A stretch of DNA of 40,109 bases from JBBEDC01 sp040881505 (lineage in GTDB: Bacteria; Patescibacteriota; Andersenbacteria; UBA10190). Where the stretch lies: contig JBBEDC010000013.1 of assembly GCA_040881505.1 (NCBI GenBank), forward strand, positions 1-40,109, written 5' to 3'. The notes under the pieces were generated by a model. The model saw only the letters and a list, made by a program, of their open reading frames with translations, was not told where the DNA came from and searched no databases. The position numbers and the translations under genes are program-made. Of this stretch, positions 1 to 7,656 are shown one piece after another (the first letter of the stretch is position 1; each line of letters begins with the position of its first letter).

Positions 1-317
1 CCAGCAACATCGAGACTACTGAGTGGAATGGTAAGTGCCGTAGATACGTTGTTGTGGTATTCCTGCCAAGTCTGGCTGATGACCTTGCGCCACTTTTCTC
101 GAAGCGTTTCGGATCCAACAGTAATATGCCGGGTTATAACTCGGCAGGCGGTTTCCGGATCAGGCGCCTCGCAGATAATGCTGGATAGTTCAGCTGGGTC
201 AACCTCTTCAGCAAACCCACTCAGCACCCACAGCGCCTTAAGGTTATCGTGCTGACCCTGAACCGCAGGAGCGTTCTGGGAACGAGAGGGACGAGATCCA
301 GAGGGCTGTAGTGACAT
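1..317 (-). CDS. Partial hypothetical protein, cut by the window edge
   Basis: An open frame of about 105 codons starts at ATG (317) and runs off the left edge without a stop. It begins MSLQPSGSRP and has a low-complexity Ser/Pro/Gln head, then a mixed helical-looking part rich in acidic residues and Trp (EKWRKVISQTWQEY). The start lies 27 nt downstream of the Clp ATPase gene in the same direction, with a plausible AGGTAGGA ribosome-binding site about 11 nt before the ATG, so it is probably co-transcribed with it. No family is recognised and no function is proposed. The opposite-strand open frame over the same bases is probably a shadow. Confidence 0.55.
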   Translation of the reverse strand, partial: MSLQPSGSRPSRSQNAPAVQGQHDNLKALWVLSGFAEEVDPAELSSIICEAPDPETACRVITRHITVGSETLREKWRKVISQTWQEYHNNVSTALTIPLSSLDVA

Positions 318-344
318 ACTAAGATTTATCCTACCTAAAAGCCC

Positions 345-3068
345 CTAGGCCGTCACTGCCTTTTTTGCACCTTTTTTAGAAGAGCTTGATACACCCTGTA
401 CTTCAAGGGCAATATCATCACCCCTCAACACCGCTGTAATATGGTCTCCTCTGTTAAATTCTCCGCTTAGAAGCGCTGTAGCCAGCTTATTCTCCAATCG
501 TTGTTGAATCTCACGCCGAAGCGGTCGCGCGCCGAACTGGGGATCAAACCCATCTTGAGCTAAACGATTGCGGACCTCTTCGGTAATTTCTAATTCCAGC
601 CCTTGAGCTCGGACTAGGCGCTTTACGTCTTCAAGCAAGTATTCGGCAATCTGCTGTACATGTACCTTCTCAAGAGGATGGAAGATAATAGTATCATCCA
701 CTCGATTAAGGAATTCTGGTCGAAATACCTCTTTTAACTTGTCCATGAGCAGGGCTTTCAGATCCTCCCAGGCTTTTGGATCCACTTGGGCTTTGCCGGC
801 CGCAGACTGGATCATTGTGCTGCCCACATTGCTCGTCATAATTATGAGAGCGTTGCGAAAATCGACTGTACGGCCCTTTCCATCGGTAAGGCGGCCGTCC
901 TCAAGCACTTGAAGGAGAATGTTAAAGATATCTGGATGAGCCTTTTCTATCTCGTCCAGCAGGATAACGGAATATGGCCTGCGGCGAACCTGCTCGGTCA
1001 ACTGCCCTCCTTCCTCATGACCAACATACCCCGGAGGAGAACCAATCATGCGAGAAACAGCATGCTTTTCCATATATTCGGACATATCCAAGCGAATCAT
1101 ACTGTCGTCGCTTCCGAACAAGACTTCTGCTAGAGCCTTGGTAAGCTCGGTCTTACCTACCCCTGTAGGCCCTAAGAACAAAAACGAACCTTGGGGGCGC
1201 TTGGGGTCTTTGAGGCCGGCTCTGGTACGGCGGATAGCCTCGCTCACAGCTTTAACGGCCTCCTCTTGGGCAATAACCCGCTTATGAAGCTCATCTTCCA
1301 GTGACAGGAGCTTCTCTTTCTCCGTCTGTGTCAGCTTTTCGACCGGAATACCCGTCCAAGAGGAGATAATCGTTTCCACATCGGCTGCACGTACTTCTGT
1401 TTGGGTGGTACCGGCCTTTTTCTTCCAATCCTCCTCAAGTTTCGCGATTTCCTTTTCCAGTGCTCCAACCTGCTCTTTAAGCTGTTTTCCATTATCGCTC
1501 CTGGCTCGTTGCGCTGAAGCTAACTCGCGCTTGGTCGTTTTAAGTTCCTGCTTCTTTTGCACAAGATTCTCAGGTTCCTCCATAGTCTGCAGTCGCACCT
1601 TAGCGGCTGCCTCATCCATTAAATCAATCGCCTTATCCGGAAGAAACCGGTCTCGCAGGTATTTATTAGATAACGTTACGGCCGCCACAATTGCCTCGTC
1701 TGCAATAGTTACTTTGTGATGAGCCTCATATCGGTCCTTCAGCCCCCGCAGAATTTCAATTGCATCTTCAGGTGCTGGTTCCTCCACGAGTACGGGCTGA
1801 AATCGACGCTCTAGTGCACCGTCTTTCTCGATATGTTTCTTATATTCATTCAGCGTAGTTGCTCCGATCATCTGCAGCTCCCCACGAGCCAACGCTGGCT
1901 TTAAAATATTGGCTGCATCCATTGTTCCGCCCTCGCCGCTAGCTCCGGCACCCATCACTGTGTGGAGTTCATCTATGAACACTATTACTGAACGGTCAGC
2001 TTTTTGGATCTCTTCAACTACCTTCTTGATGCGCTCCTCAAACTCTCCTCGATACTTCGTTCCTGCCACCATTGCCGGCAAATCAAGAGATAAGACCCGC
2101 TTATTCTTGAGCGTATCGGGTATATTGTCGTTAATAATGCGGGTAGCAAGCCCTTCGACGATTGCTGTTTTTCCTGTACCAGGTTCGCCAATGAGGACTG
2201 GGTTATTCTTGGTTCTTCGAGACAGTATCTGAACAACTCTCTGGACCTCATCACTGCGACCAATAACGGGATCAAGTTTTCCCTCGCGGGCAAGTTGCGT
2301 TAAATCCCGACTATACTCATCCAGTGTTGGAGTTTTGCTCTTAGCCTCCGCCTTGCCTGTCTTCTTTCCTTTTTCGCCTACGGCAGATAAGACTGCTTGT
2401 CGAAGTTTTGTTTCTGTAATTCCATATTTTTTCAGGGTTTGTGCAGCTAGCCCATCTCCTTCGGCGAGTAGTCCTAGAAGAATGTGCTCACTTCCCACAT
2501 AGTCGTGCTCGAGATTACGAGCTGCATGCCAAGCAAGCTCTAGGGCTTGTTTAGCTCGAGGAGATAAATCAGGCATCACTCCTTCTGTATATTTCTTTAT
2601 CTCCTTCTGCATGTTTTCCGTAAGGTACCCAACTAGCTCGTCTGCATCGATATCTAGATTCTCAAGAATCTTGCGGCCCACTTCCGCTTCACTGGCTATG
2701 CCAATAAGAAGGTGTTCGGTATCAAGAGCAGGTGAGCCCTTCTCCTGGGCAACCCCTGCTGCTTTCTGAACTACCCCTTTTGCTCTGTCAGAGAAAGCAT
2801 CAAGGATGTTCACTGACTCTGTTTGAGGTTGAAGCGGAGCCTCTGGAGAAAATCCAGCATGTTCGTGCTTACCCTGTCCGAAAAAAGGATCATTAAAAAA
2901 GCTGCCAAAGCCGGGAAATCTGGCAAAGGGCTTGCGAGACCTGGCAGATGCCGTAATACCCAATTCTTCTGCGCAAGCATGGCATAAGCCCGTCTGCTGT
3001 TGCTGTCCATTTACCGTATGCCGGACTTGAATAGCGGCTGGCCGGCTTTTACATCGCTCACAAAGCAT
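345..3068 (-). CDS. ClpE/ClpC-type AAA+ unfoldase with N-terminal zinc finger
   Basis: A 907-residue double-ring AAA+ ATPase that would unfold or remodel proteins in the cytoplasm. Residues 1-36 form a treble-clef type zinc finger (Cys3, Cys6, Cys29, Cys32) like that of ClpE and McsA. Two Clp-N repeats follow (about 88-235). The first ATPase domain has Walker A GEPGTGKT and Walker B VIVFIDE. A short middle coiled coil of the ClpC type comes next, then the second ATPase domain with GPTGVGKT and VILLDEIEKAHPD, and a C-terminal D2-small domain. The ClpP-docking tripeptide ([LIV]-G-[FL]) that ClpC and ClpE carry between the TSNVG motif and FRPEFLNR is not visible; that loop reads QSAAGKAQVD. It may therefore act without ClpP, like ClpB, or dock differently. 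ClpP is encoded at 28.7 kb. No CIRCE-like operator was seen upstream. Confidence 0.93.
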   Translation of the reverse strand: MLCERCKSRPAAIQVRHTVNGQQQQTGLCHACAEELGITASARSRKPFARFPGFGSFFNDPFFGQGKHEHAGFSPEAPLQPQTESVNILDAFSDRAKGVVQKAAGVAQEKGSPALDTEHLLIGIASEAEVGRKILENLDIDADELVGYLTENMQKEIKKYTEGVMPDLSPRAKQALELAWHAARNLEHDYVGSEHILLGLLAEGDGLAAQTLKKYGITETKLRQAVLSAVGEKGKKTGKAEAKSKTPTLDEYSRDLTQLAREGKLDPVIGRSDEVQRVVQILSRRTKNNPVLIGEPGTGKTAIVEGLATRIINDNIPDTLKNKRVLSLDLPAMVAGTKYRGEFEERIKKVVEEIQKADRSVIVFIDELHTVMGAGASGEGGTMDAANILKPALARGELQMIGATTLNEYKKHIEKDGALERRFQPVLVEEPAPEDAIEILRGLKDRYEAHHKVTIADEAIVAAVTLSNKYLRDRFLPDKAIDLMDEAAAKVRLQTMEEPENLVQKKQELKTTKRELASAQRARSDNGKQLKEQVGALEKEIAKLEEDWKKKAGTTQTEVRAADVETIISSWTGIPVEKLTQTEKEKLLSLEDELHKRVIAQEEAVKAVSEAIRRTRAGLKDPKRPQGSFLFLGPTGVGKTELTKALAEVLFGSDDSMIRLDMSEYMEKHAVSRMIGSPPGYVGHEEGGQLTEQVRRRPYSVILLDEIEKAHPDIFNILLQVLEDGRLTDGKGRTVDFRNALIIMTSNVGSTMIQSAAGKAQVDPKAWEDLKALLMDKLKEVFRPEFLNRVDDTIIFHPLEKVHVQQIAEYLLEDVKRLVRAQGLELEITEEVRNRLAQDGFDPQFGARPLRREIQQRLENKLATALLSGEFNRGDHITAVLRGDDIALEVQGVSSSSKKGAKKAVTA

Positions 3069-3137
3069 AATACGAAAATATCATTAGATCTCTTTAGTAA
3101 TATATACAACATACCAAAAGTACCTGGTATAGCCGAT

Positions 3138-3166
3138 ACTATTCCAACATCACTTTTCTCTGTCAA
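3138..3166 (-). promoter_or_regulatory. Putative sigma70-type promoter of the Clp ATPase gene
   Basis: Reading the minus strand, a perfect TTGACA (3166-3161) is followed after 17 nt by AATAGT (3143-3138, four of six matches to TATAAT). Transcription would start near 3131, giving a leader of about 60 nt before the ATG at 3068. No Shine-Dalgarno sequence is evident directly before that ATG. Confidence 0.5.
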
Positions 3167-3179
3167 TGACGGCTCTAAG

Positions 3180-3219
3180 TAAAAAAAACGGCCCCGAGTA
3201 TCTTGCGACACTTCGGGGC
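3180..3219 (-). terminator. Rho-independent terminator of the 3.2-5.1 kb gene cluster
   Basis: GCCCCGA (3191-3197) pairs with TCGGGGC (3213-3219). On the minus strand the hairpin is followed by a run of T (A run 3180-3188 on the plus strand). It lies 20 nt after the stop of the last gene of the cluster. Confidence 0.8.
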
Positions 3220-3238
3220 GTGTAGTGAACAAATGATT

Positions 3239-3553
3239 CTACGGGCACGGCTGCACGTAAAACACGGACGAGCCAGCGGGCGTAGGGCATGGACCCCACA
3301 GCCTCACCGGGCAATTCAGGTACGGTACGAATTCCTGGCGTACCTGAATCTGATTGTTAACAACAACCTGGGGCGGCGGAAGCTCAACAACGACGCTGAC
3401 CTCCAACCCCTGGTCCCTGTACACCTGTTCGAGTGTGGCAGCCCATTCGCTCATCTTGACCGAAAGCTGGTCACTGATACGCCCAGGAAGCGTATCAACC
3501 GACTGCTGAATGTCATGGAAAGACTCCGTCACGGAAAGGCGCAATCCTTGCAT
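3239..3553 (-). CDS. Small hypothetical protein, last gene of the unknown cluster
   Basis: A 104-residue frame overlaps the end of the lipoprotein gene by 25 nt, which suggests translational coupling. The N-terminal half looks amphipathic and helical (SFHDIQQSVDTLPGRISDQL), then a Val-rich stretch (VSVVVELPPPQVVVNN), and the C-terminus holds two cysteines (NCPVRLWGPCPTP) plus a final PCP. No signal peptide or known domain is recognised. The nearest GGAGG lies about 20 nt before the ATG, which is far for a normal start, so the start is uncertain. It sits directly before a strong terminator. Confidence 0.6.
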   Translation of the reverse strand: MQGLRLSVTESFHDIQQSVDTLPGRISDQLSVKMSEWAATLEQVYRDQGLEVSVVVELPPPQVVVNNQIQVRQEFVPYLNCPVRLWGPCPTPAGSSVFYVQPCP

Positions 3554-4239
3554 TCCCGACGGGTCGCTTGCTCCTCCTCCAGAAGATGCTTGTTCTCCTT
3601 GAGGTACTTGTAGTGGAATCGGGTGCTGATTTCCGATTGCCGCTGCAGTCGCTCTTCCATCTCTTTCTGATCTTGGCGCAGGCGCCTCACGTCTTTCATG
3701 AGGCCACCGAACCCAAGTCGTTCCCGCTCCGCTTCATCGTACTCCTTGATGGCTCGTGAGCGAGCAGTCCGAGCTTGAAATAAGGACGCTTCGTCCTCAA
3801 TCTCCAACCTTCTCCGCTGATCCGGAGTTTGGGGTGACACCAAGCTTGGATTAGCCGCTCCCGTCCTTGTGGGTTGCTGCGGAGCTGCGGCCCCCAAGTT
3901 GACTGGCTCAGGCGGAGGGGGCGGACCGTTGTCGACAGGCTGGGCAGCAGCTCGTCGATCATCAAGCCGCTGCAGAAAAGCCTCTTGCTTTGCGACTACG
4001 TCAGCCGGGACTGAGGACACCTTGGTTTCGATGCCGCCCAGGGTGACCTTCATCCCACCAAGGAGCTCAACCGTTTCACTGGACTTTGCCAACAGCTCGT
4101 TGGCAACCAGCTTTTCGTGCTCAGTCGGCTCCTGGAGCCGCCTGATGGTCTCTTCGCCCAGCTCTGTGGGCTTTCGACCACACCCTGAAAGGGTGTAAGT
4201 ACTGGTCACGATGACGATCAACAATGTCAGCCGCTTCAT
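3529..4239 (-). CDS. Putative lipoprotein with coiled-coil regions
   Basis: A 236-residue protein. The N-terminus is a lipoprotein signal (MKRLTLLIVIV...TLSGC, lipobox LSGC with Cys20), so the protein should be lipid-anchored outside the membrane. The mature part is charged and mainly helical, with a Pro/Ala/Gln-rich linker (about residues 100-132) between two helical blocks; the second is strongly coiled-coil-like (roughly 140-225). A late Cys pair (CKDC) lies near the end. The start is supported by a strong AAGGAGG about 6 nt upstream. It follows the membrane-anchored gene at 4285-4878 and overlaps the small gene after it. No family is recognised; a scaffold or envelope role is only an inference. 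Confidence 0.75.
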   Translation of the reverse strand: MKRLTLLIVIVTSTYTLSGCGRKPTELGEETIRRLQEPTEHEKLVANELLAKSSETVELLGGMKVTLGGIETKVSSVPADVVAKQEAFLQRLDDRRAAAQPVDNGPPPPPEPVNLGAAAPQQPTRTGAANPSLVSPQTPDQRRRLEIEDEASLFQARTARSRAIKEYDEAERERLGFGGLMKDVRRLRQDQKEMEERLQRQSEISTRFHYKYLKENKHLLEEEQATRRECKDCAFP

Positions 4240-4284
4240 CGCCGCCTCCTTTTTTGTTGTAGGGAGTCCTCCCGTCTGGTCGGG

Positions 4285-4878
4285 TTATTTCTTCTCCTGC
4301 GTCAGCTTTTGCAGCGCAGGGTACCCTTCATAGGGATCCTTCTCAGCAGTATCGGCCTGAGCTGCAGCGGTACCCTGTTCCGGCTGATTCTTCTCCTGAT
4401 AGTACAAGAACCCAGGAACAGCAATTGCTGCGACCACAACAACTGCAGCCAGCACGATAGCTACCCACTTCCACTTTGAAGATGGCGGGGAAGCCGTGCC
4501 GGCACTTGCCGCTGGAGCGGCCGCTGAAGGTTGCGACGTTGGCGTGTTGGCCAACTGCGAGCGAAGTTCACGCAGGTCTTGCTGGTCCTTCACCAACTTC
4601 TTGACCTCCGCGGCGGTGACCTTCATGCCTTTCGGCATCGCATCATCGGCCTCCGAGAGACGGTCGAGATCGACTTTGAGCGCCTCGACCCTTCCCTTGA
4701 TCTGCTGCTTCTCATCATCACTCGCAGCAGATCCATCGACGAGCTGCTTGATCTCCGCGATCATGAAATCACTCCTCGTGTAAAGGTAGGTTAAGAGGGT
4801 CATCCGGTCCATTGCCATTGTCGTCACCTGAGTGAGAACGACAATGGCCCGTTCAAGTCTGCCATTGCCGTTTTCCAC
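4285..4878 (-). CDS. Hypothetical single-pass membrane protein with helical N-terminal domain
   Basis: A 197-residue protein starting at GTG, with GGAG 7 nt upstream. Residues 1-110 are hydrophilic and helical, with repeated charged segments. A low-complexity Ala/Ser/Pro/Thr linker (111-134) leads to one strong transmembrane helix (about 137-160), followed by a short acidic Gln/Glu-rich tail. The lack of an N-terminal signal suggests the large domain stays in the cytoplasm and the tail is outside. It lies 21 nt after the coiled-coil gene and 45 nt before the lipoprotein gene, in the same direction. No family recognised. Confidence 0.72.
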   Translation of the reverse strand: MENGNGRLERAIVVLTQVTTMAMDRMTLLTYLYTRSDFMIAEIKQLVDGSAASDDEKQQIKGRVEALKVDLDRLSEADDAMPKGMKVTAAEVKKLVKDQQDLRELRSQLANTPTSQPSAAAPAASAGTASPPSSKWKWVAIVLAAVVVVAAIAVPGFLYYQEKNQPEQGTAAAQADTAEKDPYEGYPALQKLTQEKK

Positions 4879-4899
4879 GATTTTTCTCCAAGGCAGTGA

Positions 4900-5148
4900 C
4901 TACTCAGCAAGACGATCTTGGAGCTTCTGCAGCTTTTCGCTGATCCGATTCGCGCTCTCCTCCAGCATGCTGGAGAGATTGTCCTCCCGCTCCTGAAGCT
5001 CGGCCAACGCACGAGCATTTTGCTCGGCCAACGCACGAGCATTTTGCTCACTCTGAATCAAGCGATCAATACCAGCAGTGAGAGCGTCAAATCCTGCCTC
5101 CGCGGCAGTTACCCTCTCCACGGCTTTCGCCAGACGGTCTTCGGCCAT
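4900..5148 (-). CDS. Small coiled-coil protein with an internal tandem repeat
   Basis: An 82-residue, almost wholly helical protein rich in Ala, Glu, Leu and Arg, with heptad-like spacing throughout. It contains an exact 8-residue tandem duplication (unit EQNARALA), encoded by two identical 24-bp DNA units. The start ATG at 5148 has AGGAG about 9 nt upstream. It is the first gene of the four-gene minus-strand cluster and diverges from the glycosyltransferase gene. The cluster (coiled coil, tail-anchored protein, lipoprotein) would suit a small envelope-spanning assembly, but this is inference. Confidence 0.7.
   Translation of the reverse strand: MAEDRLAKAVERVTAAEAGFDALTAGIDRLIQSEQNARALAEQNARALAELQEREDNLSSMLEESANRISEKLQKLQDRLAE
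4998..5045. repeat. Exact 24-bp tandem duplication inside a coding region
   Basis: Unit GCTCGGCCAACGCACGAGCA plus TTTT occurs twice back to back (4998-5021 and 5022-5045) and is followed by the first bases of a third unit. It is in frame and lengthens the coiled coil by 8 residues (just over two helical turns). Identical third-codon bases point to a recent slippage event. Confidence 0.9.
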
Positions 5149-5250
5149 CTTCTCTCATCTCCTCTGTCTCTGTGATTGTAAAACGTACCTTCCTAGCAAT
5201 TCACATACATCCCTGCAACGAACTTTCCAGTAATGCATACTTTATTGAAC

Positions 5251-5279
5251 TTGTCAATATATGCATTCCGTGTTATGGT
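5251..5279 (+). promoter_or_regulatory. Putative promoter of the glycosyltransferase gene
   Basis: TTGTCA (5251-5256), a 17-nt spacer and TATGGT (5274-5279), with the ATG at 5304. On the other strand the same bases hold a TTGACA (5257-5252) that could serve the divergent minus cluster, but no good -10 follows it there. Confidence 0.4.
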
Positions 5280-5303
5280 CCCGAGTTATTTCACGCCTCA
5301 ACT

Positions 5304-6383
5304 ATGCATATTTTCTTTATCGGACAACAGGGAATCCCAGCTCAAGATGCCTCTGACGCCACTGAAAGGCGGGTTGAGGCGATAGCGTCGTATCTGGGCC
5401 AGAAAGGCTATTCTGTAACCATAGCGTGCAAACACAGCTACGCGCCTACTACCGTACGCTTTGTGGGAACGGCTCGTCTGTATCGGCCCTTACGGCTTGT
5501 GCCAGATTTCGTGGGCATATTATGGCATGTTTGGCGCGAGCGACCTGATGTGGTGCACATACAAGATTGGAAAATGGCATGGATTGTGCGCTTAGCAGCG
5601 CTATTAAGCCCTGAGAGCACCTACGTATGGACAATCGGCAAACGTCCCCCACGTTGGCGGATGGCTCGCATTGCTGCCTGGCAGGCTCGCAGTGCTTTTG
5701 ATGCCATTACTGTCCCTGAGCGACATTTACAGTATCTCCTGTTAGTGAGGCTGGGCCTCCGAACTACATACATACCCGATGGGTACACACCCCCTCATAT
5801 CCCCCGTATCCCAGCATCCCATTGGAAACTGCGTAAGAACCAATATGTATTTACTACAGCCTCTACCTTCCAGGACGTTGAATGGGTCGCTCAAGCGCAC
5901 AAAGCAACGGGTAGCCGTAAAAGGCTTGTCGTACCAGGAGAAGTAACAGAATTTAAGCGCCTCAAGCGCAAATACCCCTTTCTTATCAATATCCCCCTCC
6001 CTGGAAAACGTGCCATTCTATCGCTTATCCAGCAGGCAGGAGTTGTTATCGCGCTTGATGCTGATGAGTGGCTACTGCCAGCAATGGATGCAGGGCGCCC
6101 AATTATCGCAGTTGGAAACCCAGCTATAGAAGAGATTATAGGAACAACGGGACAAATTGTGGCCCCAGATGACGAAGAAAGCCTCTCTACTGCCTTGCGA
6201 AAAGCTCTTAAGGGCCCTAAGAGCCTGGCGCTAATGACTAAGAAATCAGCAACTCGCGCTCAAGCACATTTCCGGTGGCAGCGAGTGTTTGAAGAGTATT
6301 CAGCGCTCTATCACTACCCAGCAATACAGCGCATTCCCCTAGATTCTGCTTTCCCGCGCCAGCGCGCGGTAATATCGGCCTAA
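5304..6383 (+). CDS. Glycosyltransferase, GT-B fold (GT4-like)
   Basis: A 359-residue protein likely transferring a sugar from a nucleotide donor to an envelope glycan or lipid. The start at ATG 5304 gives the typical GT4 N-terminus (MHIFFIGQQGIP); a longer reading from 5172 adds 44 residues without family character. The N-domain shows PDVVHIQDW, the usual HvH-type motif of GT4 enzymes. The C-domain shows VIALDADEWLLPAMDAGRPIIAV, followed by the IEEIIGTTGQIVAPDD segment of the donor site. The usual E-x7-E is only partly kept (DADEW where FGLVxxE is common), so the exact activity is unclear. No Shine-Dalgarno sequence is evident. Confidence 0.82.
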   Translation: MHIFFIGQQGIPAQDASDATERRVEAIASYLGQKGYSVTIACKHSYAPTTVRFVGTARLYRPLRLVPDFVGILWHVWRERPDVVHIQDWKMAWIVRLAALLSPESTYVWTIGKRPPRWRMARIAAWQARSAFDAITVPERHLQYLLLVRLGLRTTYIPDGYTPPHIPRIPASHWKLRKNQYVFTTASTFQDVEWVAQAHKATGSRKRLVVPGEVTEFKRLKRKYPFLINIPLPGKRAILSLIQQAGVVIALDADEWLLPAMDAGRPIIAVGNPAIEEIIGTTGQIVAPDDEESLSTALRKALKGPKSLALMTKKSATRAQAHFRWQRVFEEYSALYHYPAIQRIPLDSAFPRQRAVISA

Positions 6384-6443
6384 AACGTGCAAAATATGGG
6401 TATTTAGGTATCATAAGGAGATTCAGTAAATTACTGTATAGAA

Positions 6444-6526
6444 GCGGATGTGGCGGAATTGGTATACGCGCATGGCTTAGGACCATGTGGGCATGTCCCG
6501 TGGAGGTTCGAGTCCTCTCATCCGCA
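6444..6526 (+). tRNA. tRNA-Leu(UAG)
   Basis: Acceptor GCGGATG pairs with CATCCGC and the discriminator is A. Anticodon stem CATGG/CCATG encloses the loop CTTAGGA (anticodon TAG). A class II long variable arm (GGGCATGTCCC) and T-arm GAGG-TTCGAGT-CCTC follow. The 3' CCA is not encoded. Confidence 0.95.
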
Positions 6527-6639
6527 CCTTGACATATACAAATAAATAGTGTACATAGATAGGACACTGTTCGGCTGACTTCTGACAAGGGCCGGGTGGT
6601 CCTTTTGACAAATCACAAACACCGAAGAAGGAGATGGTT

Positions 6640-7656
6640 GTGGAATACTTCCTCATCAACGCGTTGGCCGTGTTTGTGCTGGTGACTATCTATGTTGCCG
6701 CCACGTCGGTATGGATCGTTCCTGCCGACAAGTACCTGGTCTCATTCTTCCTGCGGGACTACTCAAAAGTGTACGCCCCCCAGGACTACCTGAAGCAACA
6801 GCCAAGGATGGACTGGAAAGGCGCTACCTCAGGGTGGTTCGGTTCGAATGTTGTGATTCTGCTGTACCCATTGTGGGAAGGAATTTATTTTCCCACCACG
6901 ACAATCGTACTGCAGTACCACGCAGCAAGAATCTACACCAAGGATGGTGTGCCGATTTTCGTGAGCTGCACGCTCATCATTCAGCTTGACCCCAAGCTGG
7001 ATAACTTTGTGCGCGTCTTCAATGTCTTTGGAAAGGGTTACGATCTCGCTCGGGAGGAACGGATTTCTTACCGAATCGATCGGGACCAAGAGACCGGAGA
7101 GATCAAGGAGGCTAAATACGACAAGCCAACCCCCTGCATCGCTGGAACGATGCTCGCCTCTACTCAAGATCTTCTCCTGGAGACAATCCGAAGAACCGCC
7201 TCAACAATGACGTGGAAAGATATTTCCGGCAACATTCCCAAGTTTGAGCATAGGATTCGATACGCTCTTGCGGATCCAAATTCTGCATTTGCAAGAGCCG
7301 AAATTCTCGTTCGACAGCCAGGGGATGATGAGAACGCCTATGAAGGGCCTGCCGCACAACGGAACGGAGTGGACATCACGATCCCCGATGTTACTCCCAT
7401 GGATAAGGACTTTCTCAATTCCCTGGCCATCCCAGAAATCGAAAAGAGAAAGGGGGAGGGGGAGGCTAATCGAATCAACGCCATTCGGGAGCAAGTGGTA
7501 AAGCCAGGTGGCCGAGAAGTGTTTCGCAACGAAACGCTGCGAGCAATCGACAGTGTTGACATCTTTGCGACCAACGAGTCAGCAAACGCCATCATCGGGA
7601 GGCTCCTGCAGGGATCAAAGGACAAGAAGACCAAAAAGAAAGGAGAGAAAGAATGA
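6640..7656 (+). CDS. SPFH/band-7-like membrane protein
   Basis: About 338 residues. An N-terminal transmembrane helix (roughly residues 4-24) is followed by a beta-rich region, a charged helical region (EIEKRKGEGEANRINAIRE) resembling the coiled coil of stomatin/prohibitin proteins, and a Lys-rich tail. The EGEANR element is the clearest family sign; the SPFH assignment is moderate. An ATG lies at 6634, but the AAGGAG (6628-6633) touches it directly, so the GTG at 6640, 6 nt downstream, is the better start. It overlaps the next gene by 4 nt (ATGA), so the two probably form one operon and one membrane complex. The operon looks GC-richer than its surroundings and ends at a strong terminator. 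Confidence 0.75.
   Translation: MEYFLINALAVFVLVTIYVAATSVWIVPADKYLVSFFLRDYSKVYAPQDYLKQQPRMDWKGATSGWFGSNVVILLYPLWEGIYFPTTTIVLQYHAARIYTKDGVPIFVSCTLIIQLDPKLDNFVRVFNVFGKGYDLAREERISYRIDRDQETGEIKEAKYDKPTPCIAGTMLASTQDLLLETIRRTASTMTWKDISGNIPKFEHRIRYALADPNSAFARAEILVRQPGDDENAYEGPAAQRNGVDITIPDVTPMDKDFLNSLAIPEIEKRKGEGEANRINAIREQVVKPGGREVFRNETLRAIDSVDIFATNESANAIIGRLLQGSKDKKTKKKGEKE

Noticed and set aside
28..255. 75-residue open frame on the plus strand at the left edge
   Set aside because: It lies opposite a longer minus-strand frame with a good start context after the Clp ATPase gene, and has no ribosome-binding site or protein-like features.
4998..5049. CRISPR-like repeats
   Set aside because: The units are directly adjacent without spacers, only two in number, and in frame within a coding sequence.
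6238..6588. Minus-strand open frame of 116 residues
   Set aside because: It runs through the tRNA-Leu(UAG) gene and the 3' end of the glycosyltransferase; the RTRTSTGHAHMV part is the familiar translation of a tRNA.
6587..6604. Terminator after tRNA-Leu(UAG)
   Set aside because: AAGGGCC-GGGT-GGTCCTT forms a 7-bp stem, but only four T follow and it lies close to the SPFH gene start; too weak to list as a feature.
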